Part shown: piece by piece, positions 26,829 to 35,425 of the stretch | How the letters are laid out: each line of letters starts with the position of its first letter | How positions within the stretch are numbered: the first letter of the stretch is position 1 | Assembly: GCA_016926755.1 (NCBI GenBank) | Contig: JAFGNZ010000331.1 | Location: forward strand, 1-64,000 | Source of the DNA: Myxococcaceae bacterium | Lineage (GTDB): Bacteria; Myxococcota; Myxococcia; Myxococcales; Myxococcaceae | Length of the DNA: 64,000 bases | Direction of reading: 5' to 3' | Made by a program: the position numbers and the translations under genes | Notes under the pieces: generated by a model | Seen by the model: only the letters and a program-made list of their open reading frames with translations | Databases searched by the model: none | What the model was told of the DNA's origin: nothing

Positions 26829-28517
26829 TCAGCCGCCCGGTGGGGTGACCGTCACCGGGTGGGGCCACCGCTTGGAGCGCTCCGCGTACCACTGCAGGTG
26901 CAGCTGGGAGCTCGCGCCGGGCTCCAGCGCGATGTCCAGCCAGTTGCGCTCCGTCAGCACCATCTTGCGGTCGGCGATGGGCACCACCCGCGTCTCGATC
27001 CCCGTGCCGGGCCATTGGTCCGGCTCCATGATGCCGAAGGTGTTCATCGCCACCAGCTCGATTCCGCCCACGGCCGGATGGACGATGCCGGAGGAGATGA
27101 GCTGCTCGATGACCGTCTCCGGCCTCCCGTCCACCAGGTGCTCGGGCTCGCGGGAGAGGATGCGGCCGTGCGCGCCGACGTGCACGTCCCCCGCGACGAT
27201 CGTCACGGCGCACCGGGCCTCCTTGACGTGGCCCAGGAGCTCCCGGAGCAGCTGCTCTCGCTCCTTGCGGTGGAGCCGGCTCTCCCACAGATCGAGCAGA
27301 TCGTCGCGCAGCTTGAAGCTCTTGAGCGCGATCGTCGTCGACACCATCAGCTCGATGTCCGGCGGGAAGTACCGGTACACCATGGGCACGGAGGAGATGA
27401 GGAGCACGTGGCGCTTGTGCTGGGGCGTACGCTGGGCGCGGGCGGCGTGCTGTCGCCGCCAGTCCGTGAGCGCCTCCTTCTGCTCGGGAGAGAGCACCTG
27501 CGCGTCCGTGCGTCCGCTGCGCTCGTCGAGGAGGATGACGTCCAGATCGCAGTCCCTCCCCACGAAGGAGAGCGCCTGGAAGTAGTGCGGAGCTGGCGGG
27601 TCCTTCGGCAGGGGGTTGGGGAGCGATCGGCCCGTGTAGCCCTCGCGGCCGAGCTGGAAGGCCTCGAAGGCGCGCGCCGCCTCCGGGTAGATCATCCGGT
27701 ACACGTCACAGCCCTGGAGCTGCTCCTGCGAGCCCCACCCGTCGAGGATGTCGTGGTCGTCCCAGGTGAAGGCGCCGGGGACGCGCGCCAGCATCTCGGA
27801 GAGGCCGCTGCCCTCGCCCCAGTTCAGGCAGTAGAGGCGCACGTACGCGGCCAGCACCCGGGCACGCTCCTGCTCCCAGGACTCCCCGAGCTGGAACAGC
27901 ATGCGCTTCTCCTGGGAGAACTGGTGGGCGAACCGCCACAGCAGCGGCAGCTCCATGGGCGAGTCGAAGAGCGAGTCCGCGTAGAGCTGGTCCCCGCCCC
28001 CGAGCAGGAGGGTGAAGCCGTCGGGGGCGGGGGCGTAGGCCATGCGCTGGTGCTCGTCGAGCATCGCGTCCCAGAGCGCCAGCGGCTCCACGCCCTTCAG
28101 CTGCGTGATGTCAGGCGCGCCATTGCACGAGAAGAACGCGGCGCGCGGCAGCTGGCCCCTGGCCGGGATGACGACCTCGGGGATCTCGACGGTGTCGAAC
28201 GCCACGCCGGGGCTGGCGGTGATGCGGTACTTCAGGACGCGCGGCGCATTCGCCCGAGGTACCCGGACGTGCCAGCCCCAATACATGCCGGCGTAGGCGG
28301 GATCCAGCAACTGCGAGAAGTCCGCCTCCTTCCGGGGCTCGGAGAGGGTGACGTCCTCGAGCTGTCGCCAGGCGCCGGCGGAGTGCTCGAAGAAGGTGAT
28401 CGTCAGCGGAGGGGCCGCGTCACCGCCTCCCTGCAGGTACAGCTTGAGCCAGAAGGACCAGGCATTCGGGTCCATCTGTGACTCGGCATAGAGCACAGGC
28501 CCCAGCAGCCGCTTCAT
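26829..28517 (-). CDS. PhoD-like metallophosphatase
   Basis: The 562-aa protein has an N-terminal beta-sandwich-like part (to about residue 150) followed by a metallophosphoesterase core. Metal-site motifs are visible: GGGDQLYADSLFDSP, FTWDDHDILDGWG and IVAGDVHVGAHG. These match PhoD-type alkaline phosphatases/phosphodiesterases. No signal peptide is seen, unlike classical Tat-exported PhoD. ATG 28517 gives the conserved start and has GAGGGAGC upstream. It converges with the methyltransferase gene 9 bp away. Confidence 0.8.
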   Translation of the reverse strand: MKRLLGPVLYAESQMDPNAWSFWLKLYLQGGGDAAPPLTITFFEHSAGAWRQLEDVTLSEPRKEADFSQLLDPAYAGMYWGWHVRVPRANAPRVLKYRITASPGVAFDTVEIPEVVIPARGQLPRAAFFSCNGAPDITQLKGVEPLALWDAMLDEHQRMAYAPAPDGFTLLLGGGDQLYADSLFDSPMELPLLWRFAHQFSQEKRMLFQLGESWEQERARVLAAYVRLYCLNWGEGSGLSEMLARVPGAFTWDDHDILDGWGSQEQLQGCDVYRMIYPEAARAFEAFQLGREGYTGRSLPNPLPKDPPAPHYFQALSFVGRDCDLDVILLDERSGRTDAQVLSPEQKEALTDWRRQHAARAQRTPQHKRHVLLISSVPMVYRYFPPDIELMVSTTIALKSFKLRDDLLDLWESRLHRKEREQLLRELLGHVKEARCAVTIVAGDVHVGAHGRILSREPEHLVDGRPETVIEQLISSGIVHPAVGGIELVAMNTFGIMEPDQWPGTGIETRVVPIADRKMVLTERNWLDIALEPGASSQLHLQWYAERSKRWPHPVTVTPPGG

Positions 28518-28832
28518 GGAAGCTCCCTCGTCCACGGGCCACGCGCCCGTGAGGTTCCGAAGCAGCGTAGGCCTGAGCGCCGCTGCCAGCAATTGCTGAG
28601 CCACCGCTGGCCCGGAGCTCTCTCCCAGTGAACGATCGCGATGTCGTCCTCGTGGCGACAACCCCGAGTGCAACCGGCCTGTAGGCCCTTCGCGTTGCCC
28701 CACTGCGTCATCCCCTCCTCATCGACCGAGCCGCTGCCTCCGTATCCTGACAGAGGGTGTCAGGATTGTTCCGCTACCGTGCCTGGGCGATCGGCGCCGA
28801 GCGCGCCTCACACGCGGTCCTGGAGGAGAACC
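28518..28832. promoter_or_regulatory. Divergent intergenic region with two palindromic sites
   Basis: The 315-bp gap lies between the phosphatase (minus) and the SDR gene (plus). It holds a perfect 12-bp palindrome CAGCAATTGCTG (28587-28598) and a perfect inverted repeat ATCCTGACA-N5-TGTCAGGAT (28744-28766), a shape common for TetR-type operators, 66 bp before the SDR start. GGAGGAG is the SDR ribosome site. No coding frame is convincing here. Confidence 0.55.
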
Positions 28833-29786
28833 ATGAAGCCACTGGAAGGACGCATTGCCCTCGTCGCGGGTGCCACGCGCGGGGCCGGCCGCGGCATCGC
28901 GATGATGCTCGGAGCGGCGGGCGCCACGGTGTACTGCACCGGGCGGAGCGTCCGAGGCCGGCCGGCCACCGGCAACCGCCCCGAGACCATCGAGGAGACG
29001 GCGGAGCTCGTCGACGCGCGAGGCGGTCGCGGCATCGCGGTGCGGGTCGACCACACCGTCGAGGCGGAGGTCTCGGCGCTGTGCGAGCGCATCCAGCGCG
29101 AGCAGGGTCGGCTCGACGTGCTCGTGAACGACGTCTGGGGCGGTGACGAGCTCACGGAGTTCAGCCTGCCGTTCTGGAAGCTCACCCCGGAGAAGGGCCG
29201 CCTCATGCTCGACCGCGGCATCTACTCGCACATCGTCACGAGCCGCTACGCGGTGCCGCTCATGCTCGAGCGCGACCGAGGGCTGATCGTCGAGATCACC
29301 GACGGGGACTCCTTCGGCTACCGCGGCAATCTCTTCTACGATCTCGTCAAGCTCTCGGTCATCCGCCTGGCGTTCACCATGGCCTTTGAGCTTCGACGCC
29401 ACGCCATCACCGCCGTCGCCGTGACGCCGGGCTTCCTTCGCTCCGAGGCCATGCTGGAGCTCTTCGGCGTCACGGAGGCGAACTGGCGCGAGGGCGCAAA
29501 GAAGGATCCCCACTTCATCGCCTCGGAGACACCGTTCTACGTGGGCCGGGCCGTCGCGGCGCTGGCGGCCGACCCGAACGTCGCGACGAAGGCCGGACGC
29601 GTCTTCAGCTCGTGGCAGTTGGCCAAGGAGTACGGCTTCACGGATGAAGACGGACGGCAGCCCGACTGGGGCGAATACTTCAAAAAGGCCTTCGGGCGGC
29701 CCTACTCCGTGGCGGACGAGGCCGCGTACGCCACCTGGTCGAACGGCCCGATGGAGATCGCCGCCCCCGACTGGCCCAAGGAGTGA
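28833..29786 (+). CDS. Short-chain dehydrogenase/reductase
   Basis: The 317-aa protein has a nucleotide-binding Gly motif (VAGATRGAGRGIAMMLG, about residue 12), VNDVWGG in the NNAG position and the YxxxK active-site pair in GNLFYDLVKLSV. The C-terminal extension after residue 250 (FSSWQLAKEYGFTDEDGRQ) is typical of the group annotated simply as SDR-family oxidoreductases. NADP use is suggested by the Arg in CTGRSVRGR after the second strand. ATG 28833 follows GGAGGAG. The substrate is unknown. A hairpin overlaps its stop codon. Confidence 0.88.
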   Translation: MKPLEGRIALVAGATRGAGRGIAMMLGAAGATVYCTGRSVRGRPATGNRPETIEETAELVDARGGRGIAVRVDHTVEAEVSALCERIQREQGRLDVLVNDVWGGDELTEFSLPFWKLTPEKGRLMLDRGIYSHIVTSRYAVPLMLERDRGLIVEITDGDSFGYRGNLFYDLVKLSVIRLAFTMAFELRRHAITAVAVTPGFLRSEAMLELFGVTEANWREGAKKDPHFIASETPFYVGRAVAALAADPNVATKAGRVFSSWQLAKEYGFTDEDGRQPDWGEYFKKAFGRPYSVADEAAYATWSNGPMEIAAPDWPKE

Positions 29787-29801
29787 GTTTTGTGAACTCA
29801 C
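29783..29801 (+). terminator. Hairpin overlapping SDR stop codon
   Basis: GTGAGTT-TTGTG-AACTCAC is a perfect 7-bp stem starting inside the SDR stop. It may end that transcript and insulate the eCIS operon from it. Confidence 0.5.
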
Positions 29802-29921
29802 GCGCCCTTCGCTCCGTGCGCGCCCTACCCCGGAGGACAGGGCCCTCCGCTTAAGTCCGCGCGCCCGCTTCTCTTTTGCTCAAGCAACCGTGTTGTGGAT
29901 GCACTATCGGGCAAGCGACCT

Positions 29922-29960
29922 GTTGCCTGCTTGACCGTTGAGCAGGCAACTCCCTATCTT
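29922..29960 (+). promoter_or_regulatory. Candidate eCIS promoter overlapped by a perfect inverted repeat
   Basis: TTGACC (29931-29936), a 17-bp spacer and CTATCT (29954-29959) resemble a sigma-70-type promoter 80 bp before the first eCIS gene. A perfect 9-bp inverted repeat GTTGCCTGC-N11-GCAGGCAAC (29922-29950) surrounds the -35 box and part of the spacer. A direct repeat, CAAGCAACCGTGTTG at 29881 and CAAGCGACC-TGTTG at 29912, lies 31 bp apart just upstream. The arrangement suggests a repressor or activator site controlling the whole operon. Confidence 0.5.
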
Positions 29961-30040
29961 GCACTCCCCGTAAAGGTGGCGAATGGGGGCGGCTCATGGA
30001 GCGCCACACCGCGGGTCTCTCGTTGGCTTGAGGTAGCGGA

Positions 30041-30607
30041 GTGATTGACAAGGCGCTCACCGTGCTCACCAGCCAGCTCAACGCGTTCCTCAACGCGCGC
30101 TTCGGCCCGTCCGGGAGCGAGCTGGTGGCCCTGGGCCCCGTGCCGGACGCGAGCAAGGACTCCGCTCCCGCGCATCCCCTCACCCTGAGCCTGGTGCGGC
30201 TCGAGGAGGAGCGCGTCATCAAGACGCAGACCGCCACGCGCAAGCGCGACTCCGTCATCGAGGACATCCAGCCCGACATCAAGCTGAACCTGTTCCTGCT
30301 GGCGGCCTGCCACGGCACCAGCTACGCGGACGCGCTCAAGTTCCTCTCGGCGACGGTGCTGTTCTTCCAGGCCCGCCCGGCCTTCGATCCGTCGAACTGC
30401 CCCGGCCTGGATCCCTCCATCGAGAAGCTCCTCGTCGAGCTGTACTCGCAGACCTTCGAGGAGCAGAACCACCTGTGGGGCTCGCTCTCCCTGCGCTACC
30501 TGCCCTCGGTGCTCTACCGGGTGCGGATGCTGATCATCCAGGAGGGCACGCCGCTGCGCACCACGCCACCCATCCGCTCCATGGACAACGCTCCGGTGAA
30601 GGTCTGA
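30041..30607 (+). CDS. Pvc16-like eCIS cap/terminator protein (DUF4255)
   Basis: The 188-aa protein opens the eCIS operon. It matches the Pvc16 N-domain/DUF4255 family: MIDKALTVLTSQLNAFL at the start, then LTLSLVRLEEER and the core DIKLNLFLLAACHGTSYADALKFLSATVLFFQ, ending LPSVLYRVRMLIIQEG. In Pvc and Afp particles this protein caps the distal end of tube and sheath. GTG 30041 has GAGG 8 nt upstream. The next gene begins one base after its stop. Having the cap gene first rather than last differs from the Photorhabdus order. Confidence 0.88.
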   Translation: MIDKALTVLTSQLNAFLNARFGPSGSELVALGPVPDASKDSAPAHPLTLSLVRLEEERVIKTQTATRKRDSVIEDIQPDIKLNLFLLAACHGTSYADALKFLSATVLFFQARPAFDPSNCPGLDPSIEKLLVELYSQTFEEQNHLWGSLSLRYLPSVLYRVRMLIIQEGTPLRTTPPIRSMDNAPVKV

Positions 30608-30608
30608 G

Positions 30609-31676
30609 ATGGCCCTGAGCTCCGAGCGCTTCGTGGAGGTCCGCCTCCGCCATGACTACTACCGGGACGGGGCCTGTCCGGTGCTGCGCGTGGTGCCGAC
30701 GCCCACCACCGCCGCGCTGATCACCGCGCGCCGGCTGCGCTTCCAGCCCCGCGCGGATGGCTTCTCGCTGATCGGACAGGTGGAGCAGGACGGCGAGGGC
30801 AACGTGCGGCCGCGCTTCCCCTTGGAGCCGCGAGACCGCTTCGTCTTCGCGCTGGCGCTCACCGAGCCGGACTTCCTCTACTTCACGGACCTGCCGCTGG
30901 AGGGCGGACCGGGCCAGCGCTACCTGCTCCGCAACCGCGAAGGCAGCTCGGTGCTCTCCTCGGGGGCCGCCGTCGGCACGGGGGACCGGGTCCGGCTGAC
31001 GCCTCCCCAGCTCACGGTGAAGGTGCCCGCGTCGGCCATCGGCGCCTCGGTGGTGGTGGAGGACGAGGCGGGGGCCCCACGCGCCTCCGCCCCGGTGCCC
31101 TCCTTCGAGGGGGACTCGCTCGAGCTGCCACTCTCCCTGGGAGGGTTCAGCGGGGTGGCGCGCCTCCGGGTGGGGGCGGGCGCTCCGGAGCCGCTCTTCG
31201 TGGACGCGGAGCTGCCGGGGATGGGGCCGTTCGGCCTCCTCGAGCTCCGGCCCCTGGGCGGGACATGGCCGCCCTCGCGCGTGGTGAACGGGAAGCTGGC
31301 CATCGCCACCGTGGAGCTCACCGCGGACTTCCGCCGACGCTCCACCCGCTGGCGCTACCACGTGGTGGCCCCCGCCGACTGGCCGGACACCGCCACCCTC
31401 GACATCCTCTACCCCGAGGATGTGCCGGCGCCCTACCCCGAGGATGTCACCTTCGCGCGCACCCTCCTCCCCGAGATCATCGCGCTCTTCCCGGACAAGA
31501 GCGTGGTGAGCTTCGAGTCCAGCCAGGCGCTGCCCCTCCACGAGACAGCCCTGCGCAACACCCGCCTGGAGATCAGACGGGGAACGCTGCTGCCCCAGTT
31601 GCCGAACGCCCCCCGCAACACCCTGAAGCGCACCGACACGGCCCAGCTCGTGTCAGACATTTTCGTCCCGTTGTGA
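30609..31676 (+). CDS. eCIS-associated protein of unknown function
   Basis: The 355-aa protein sits between cap and sheath genes with a 1-bp gap to the former and 19 bp to the latter. It has no signal peptide or membrane segment and is rich in short beta-strand patterns: an N-terminal sandwich-like half (FVEVRLRHDYYRDGACPVLRV), a central Pro/Val region and a C-terminal half with WRYHVVAPADWPDTATLDI and SFESSQALPLHETALRNTRLEI. Its fixed place among structural genes implies a particle component, possibly a second cap or collar protein. I do not recognise a named family. Confidence 0.7.
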   Translation: MALSSERFVEVRLRHDYYRDGACPVLRVVPTPTTAALITARRLRFQPRADGFSLIGQVEQDGEGNVRPRFPLEPRDRFVFALALTEPDFLYFTDLPLEGGPGQRYLLRNREGSSVLSSGAAVGTGDRVRLTPPQLTVKVPASAIGASVVVEDEAGAPRASAPVPSFEGDSLELPLSLGGFSGVARLRVGAGAPEPLFVDAELPGMGPFGLLELRPLGGTWPPSRVVNGKLAIATVELTADFRRRSTRWRYHVVAPADWPDTATLDILYPEDVPAPYPEDVTFARTLLPEIIALFPDKSVVSFESSQALPLHETALRNTRLEIRRGTLLPQLPNAPRNTLKRTDTAQLVSDIFVPL

Positions 31677-31695
31677 GCACCCAAAAGGAGATGCC

Positions 31696-33633
31696 TTGAG
31701 CACCTACAAGACCCCAGACGTTTACATCAAGGAGGTCTCGCTGTTGCCGCCCTCCGTCGCCGAGGTGGCCACCGCCATCCCTGCTTTCATCGGCTACACC
31801 GAGAGGGCCGTGCGCAACGGGACGAGCCTGCACCTGCAACCCTTCCGCATCAAGAGCCTGCTCGAGTACCAGCAGTACTTCGGCGGCGCGGCCACGCCGA
31901 GCACCGTGGAGGTCGAGTTCGACGAGGACAACAACGTCAAGTCGACGAGCATCACCCCGCGCTACCACCTCTACGACAGCCTCCAGCTCTACTTCGCCAA
32001 CGGCGGCGGCCCCTGCTACATCATCTCCGTCGGCGCCTACGGCACCTCGATCGCCAAGCAGCACCTGGTGGACGGCCTCACGGCCCTGAGGAAGGAGGAC
32101 GAGCCGACGCTCATCGTCATCCCCGACGCGATGCTCCTGTCGAGCGACAATGACATCGCCGAGATCCAGCAGAAGATGCTGGCCCAGTGCGAGGAGCTGC
32201 AGGATCGCTTCGCCATCCTCGACGTGAAGTACAAGCCCTTGGACACGGTGGACGCGCAGGTGCTGGCGTTCCGCAACGGCGTTGGCATGAGGGCGCTCAA
32301 GTACGGCGCCGCCTACTACCCCTACGTCCGCACCACCCTGCCGTTCTCCATCCGCTACAAGGACATCACCTTCAAGCGGGGTGGCACGCCCGTGGCGCTG
32401 GCGGACCTCAGCAGCGGCTCGCCCACCGTGAGGCGCTCGGCCGAGCAGCTCTCCTTGGCCATCGCCGACGTCGAGACGCTCCAGGACGCGATCGACGACG
32501 CCGAGGGCCAGGGCACGACGTACCCGAAGTACTTCGAGGACGTGGATGCGGGCGACCGGGACAAGAAGGCGGAGCTCGTCCACTACGTCACCGTGATGAA
32601 GCAGCTGGCGGTGCGGCTGCGCGGCTATGACGCCGGCCTGCAGAATGATCAGCTCAAGACCGCGGCCAGCACCCTCGTCACGCCCGGCGCGCGCCTCGAG
32701 CAGATGGTGGACAAGCTGGCGCGGTACGATCTGGCGTTCGACTACACCGCCGCGGGGGCCGAGAAGACGCTGAACGTCATCCACGACGGGGACGTGACGG
32801 GCTACTCCTTCCCCACCGCCGGAGACGTCACCGCGGCGGACCGGGCGATCTACGGCGCCGCCCTGGCGCCCACGGAGGCAGCGGCCGTGCAGAACAGCCG
32901 CCCGGCCTTCCGCGCCCTCTTCGAGGAGATGTACGGCCTGCTCACCACGCTGCTGGAGTCCGCGGAGCGCACGGTGGACAGCCAGGAGGAGATCGTCCGC
33001 ACCACCAGCCCGCTCCTGCAGCGCGCCTTCGAGGCGCTGGGGCGCGAGGCGGCGGTGCTGCCGCCCAGCGGCGCGGTGGCGGGCCTGTTCGCCTACGTGG
33101 ACAACACCCGCGGGGTGTGGAAGGCGCCGGCCAACGTCAGCCTCTCCTCCGTCGTCGAGCCGGTGGTGAAGCTCGACTCCAAGGATCAGGAGAACCTCAA
33201 CGTGGACGTGGACGCGGGCAAGTCCGTCAACGCCATCCGCGCCTTCGCTGGCAAGGGCACCCTGGTGTGGGGCGCGCGCACGCTGGCCGGCAATGACAAC
33301 GAGTGGCGCTACGTCTCGGTCCGCCGCTTCTACAACATGGCCGAAGAGTCCATCAAGAAGTCCACCTACTGGGCCGTCTTCGAGCCGAACGACGCGAACA
33401 CCTGGGTGAAGGTCCGGTCCATGATCGAGAACTACCTGACCCAGAAGTGGCGCGACGGCGCGCTGACGGGCGGCAAGCCGGACGAGGCCTTCTTCGTGAA
33501 GCTGGGGCTGGGCGTCACCATGACGCCGGTAGACGTGCTCGAGGGCCGGATGAACGTGGAGATTGGCATGGCCGTGGTGCGGCCCGCCGAGTTCATCATC
33601 CTCAAGTTCTCCCACAAGATGCAGACCGCCTGA
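31696..33633 (+). CDS. Contractile tail sheath protein (Pvc2-like)
   Basis: The 645-aa protein is the sheath. The start is family-typical (KTPDVYIKEVSLLPPSVAEVATAIPAFIGYT), and the C-terminus has the phage-sheath C domain (WRYVSVRRFYNMAEESIKKSTYWAVFEPN, then WVKVRSMIENYLTQKWRDGAL, MNVEIGMAVVRPAEFIILKF). The central region (about residues 220-470) is a larger insert than in the roughly 350-470-aa phage sheaths and should face outward. The start is TTG 31696 with AAAAGGAG 8 nt upstream. Only one sheath gene is present, whereas Pvc has three. It contracts to drive the tube into the target. Confidence 0.92.
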   Translation: MSTYKTPDVYIKEVSLLPPSVAEVATAIPAFIGYTERAVRNGTSLHLQPFRIKSLLEYQQYFGGAATPSTVEVEFDEDNNVKSTSITPRYHLYDSLQLYFANGGGPCYIISVGAYGTSIAKQHLVDGLTALRKEDEPTLIVIPDAMLLSSDNDIAEIQQKMLAQCEELQDRFAILDVKYKPLDTVDAQVLAFRNGVGMRALKYGAAYYPYVRTTLPFSIRYKDITFKRGGTPVALADLSSGSPTVRRSAEQLSLAIADVETLQDAIDDAEGQGTTYPKYFEDVDAGDRDKKAELVHYVTVMKQLAVRLRGYDAGLQNDQLKTAASTLVTPGARLEQMVDKLARYDLAFDYTAAGAEKTLNVIHDGDVTGYSFPTAGDVTAADRAIYGAALAPTEAAAVQNSRPAFRALFEEMYGLLTTLLESAERTVDSQEEIVRTTSPLLQRAFEALGREAAVLPPSGAVAGLFAYVDNTRGVWKAPANVSLSSVVEPVVKLDSKDQENLNVDVDAGKSVNAIRAFAGKGTLVWGARTLAGNDNEWRYVSVRRFYNMAEESIKKSTYWAVFEPNDANTWVKVRSMIENYLTQKWRDGALTGGKPDEAFFVKLGLGVTMTPVDVLEGRMNVEIGMAVVRPAEFIILKFSHKMQTA

Positions 33634-33692
33634 GCCCAGGCGGCCCCCTAGACACGCAGCCGTTCAGCGACTGATCCGCAAGGAGTCACACG

Positions 33693-34124
33693 ATGGCCAA
33701 CTATCCAATTCCGGTCTTCCACTTCCAGGTGCAGTGGGGTGGAGCCAACCTGGGCTTCTCGGAGGTCTCCGGGCTCAACATCGAGCACCAGGTGATCGAA
33801 TACCGGGACGGCATGATGCAGGAGTACTCGCCGCTCAAGCAGCCCGGCATCCCCAAGTTCAGCAACATCACGCTCAAGCGCGGCGTGGTGAAGGGTGACA
33901 ACGAGTTCTTCGCGTGGCTCAACACCACCAAGCTCAATCAGGTGGAGCGCCGGGATCTGATCATCTCGCTGCTCAACGAGGAGCACGTGCCGGTGATGAC
34001 CTGGAAGGCGAAGAACGCGTTCCCGGTGAAGGTGGAGGGGCCCGCGCTCAAGGCCACCGGCAACGAGATCGCCATCGAGTCCATGGAGGTCGCCCACGAG
34101 GGGTTGACCATCCAGAACGGCTAG
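33693..34124 (+). CDS. Inner tube protein (Pvc1-like, gp19/Hcp fold)
   Basis: This 143-aa protein builds the inner tube. It matches T4 gp19-like tube proteins: PIPVFHFQVQWGGANLGFSEVSGLNIE, IEYRDGMMQEYSPLKQPG, ITLKRGVVKGDNEFFAWL and IIISLLNEE-type strand. Length equals the family norm. ATG 33693 follows AAGGAG. It precedes the second gp19-like gene by 4 bp, as Pvc1 and Pvc5 are related pairs. Stacked hexamers would form the channel that carries payload. Confidence 0.9.
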   Translation: MANYPIPVFHFQVQWGGANLGFSEVSGLNIEHQVIEYRDGMMQEYSPLKQPGIPKFSNITLKRGVVKGDNEFFAWLNTTKLNQVERRDLIISLLNEEHVPVMTWKAKNAFPVKVEGPALKATGNEIAIESMEVAHEGLTIQNG

Positions 34125-34128
34125 GCCC

Positions 34129-34560
34129 ATGTACCCACCGGTCGGTTTCCACTTCCGGGTGGACTTCCTGGGGCTGGCCGAGGGCACGCTCGACTCGCGC
34201 TTCCAGGAGGTGTCCGGACTCTCGGCGGAGCTGGGCGTGGTGGAGGTGGTGGAGGGCGGTGAGAACCGCTTCTCCCACCGGCTCCCCGACCGGGCCAAGT
34301 ACGGCAACCTCGTGCTGCGGCGGGGGATGGTGAAGGACTCGTCCCTGGTGGAGTGGTGCGAGAAGGCCATCCTCCACTTCGAGTTCCAGCCGCTGACGGT
34401 GAACGTGGTGCTCCTCAACGAGGAGCACCAGCCGCTGTCCGCCTGGCGCTTCGAGCGGGCCTGGCCCGTGAAGTGGTCGCTGTCGGACTTCAAGGCGCAG
34501 GAGAGCGCCATCGTGGTGGAGACGCTGGAGCTGGCCTACAGCCACTTCACCCGCGTCTAG
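34129..34560 (+). CDS. Second gp19-like tube/baseplate-adaptor protein (Pvc5-like)
   Basis: The 143-aa protein is a diverged copy of the tube protein: FHFRVDFLGLAEGTLDSRFQEVSGLSAELG and LVLRRGMVKDSSLVEWCEKA follow the same layout. In Pvc and Afp the second gp19-like protein forms the tube layer that joins the baseplate spike to the main tube. It starts 4 bp after the tube gene and is followed 9 bp later by the 54-aa DUF5908 gene. Confidence 0.85.
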   Translation: MYPPVGFHFRVDFLGLAEGTLDSRFQEVSGLSAELGVVEVVEGGENRFSHRLPDRAKYGNLVLRRGMVKDSSLVEWCEKAILHFEFQPLTVNVVLLNEEHQPLSAWRFERAWPVKWSLSDFKAQESAIVVETLELAYSHFTRV

Positions 34561-34569
34561 GAGCGAGCC

Positions 34570-34734
34570 ATGCCCGTGGAGATTCGTGAGCTGGTGATCA
34601 AGATGACGGTCCGCCCGCCAGAGCCGGACCGCCAGCGGCCGCCGGAGCAGCGGCGCGACGACGAGCGGGAGCAGATCATCACCGAGTGCGTGGAGCAGGT
34701 GCTGCGCGTTCTCCAGGAGCAGCGCGAGCGGTGA
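34570..34734 (+). CDS. DUF5908 small eCIS protein (Pvc6-like)
   Basis: A 54-aa frame from ATG 34570 to TGA 34732-34734 fills the gap between tube and LysM genes. It begins MPVEIRELVIKMTV, the diagnostic start of DUF5908 proteins, then has a charged Pro/Arg linker (about residues 15-35) and a short helix (REQIITECVEQVLRVLQEQRER). These small proteins occupy the Pvc6/Afp6 position in eCIS loci. The role is not well established; assembly help at the baseplate is possible. Confidence 0.85.
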   Translation: MPVEIRELVIKMTVRPPEPDRQRPPEQRRDDEREQIITECVEQVLRVLQEQRER

Positions 34735-34744
34735 GGAGGGTGTC

Positions 34745-35416
34745 GTGAGCGGCGAGCTGAAGAAGCTGAAGATCGAGGCCTTCCGGTCCATCGAGCTGAG
34801 TGAGGGCGACAAGGTGGGGGAGTTCTCCGTCCTGTTCAACCCCACCAGCTACGTGTCCAAGTACGAGATCGAGTACGGCGAGGGCCAGGGCCAGGGCACC
34901 TCCGGCACCTCGCAGCGCTTCGGCCGCATCAAGCCGCAGGACTACACCTTCGAGCTGCTCTTCGACGGGACGGGCGCCGCGTCCGAGCCGCGCGAGGTCC
35001 ACACGGACATCGATCAGTTCCTCACCCTCACCGGCAAGCATGATGGGGAGATCCACCGCCCGCTGTACCTGCGGCTGTCGTGGGGCCCGCTGATCGTCTC
35101 GTGCGTGCTGAAGTCCGCGGAGATCACCTACTCGCTCTTCAAGCCGGACGGCAACCCGCTGCGCGCCAAGGTGACGGCCGTCTTCTCCGAGGCCATCGAG
35201 GACACCCTGCGCGCGGCCAGCGAGGGGAACAACTCGCCGGACATGACGCACGAGCGGGTGGTGCACGGCGGGGACAGCCTGCCCCTCATGGTCCACCGCA
35301 TCTACGGGAGCACCGCGCACACGGTGGACGTGGCGCGCTTCAACGGGCTGCGCCACCTGAGGGATCTCCGCCCCGGCCAGGTGCTGCGCCTGCCGCCGCT
35401 CGTGCGGCCTTCGTGA
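34745..35416 (+). CDS. LysM-type baseplate protein (Pvc7-like)
   Basis: The 223-aa protein has an N-terminal CIS-tube-protein domain (LKKLKIEAFRSIELSEGD, FSVLFNPTSYVSKYEIEY) and a C-terminal LysM-like segment from about residue 168 (HGGDSLPLMVHRIYGS, then FNGLRHLRDLRPGQVLRLPP). This is the Pvc7/Afp7 arrangement, which links spike and tube at the baseplate. The start is GTG 34745 after GGAGG. The LysM here is used structurally, as in phage gp53-like proteins, not necessarily to bind peptidoglycan. Confidence 0.87.
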   Translation: MSGELKKLKIEAFRSIELSEGDKVGEFSVLFNPTSYVSKYEIEYGEGQGQGTSGTSQRFGRIKPQDYTFELLFDGTGAASEPREVHTDIDQFLTLTGKHDGEIHRPLYLRLSWGPLIVSCVLKSAEITYSLFKPDGNPLRAKVTAVFSEAIEDTLRAASEGNNSPDMTHERVVHGGDSLPLMVHRIYGSTAHTVDVARFNGLRHLRDLRPGQVLRLPPLVRPS

Positions 35417-35425
35417 GCCACCGCC

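Noticed and set aside
28641-28832. Longer SDR protein starting at 28641
   Set aside because: The extra N-terminus is not SDR-like and would cover the palindromic sites; ATG 28833 has GGAGGAG and the family start.
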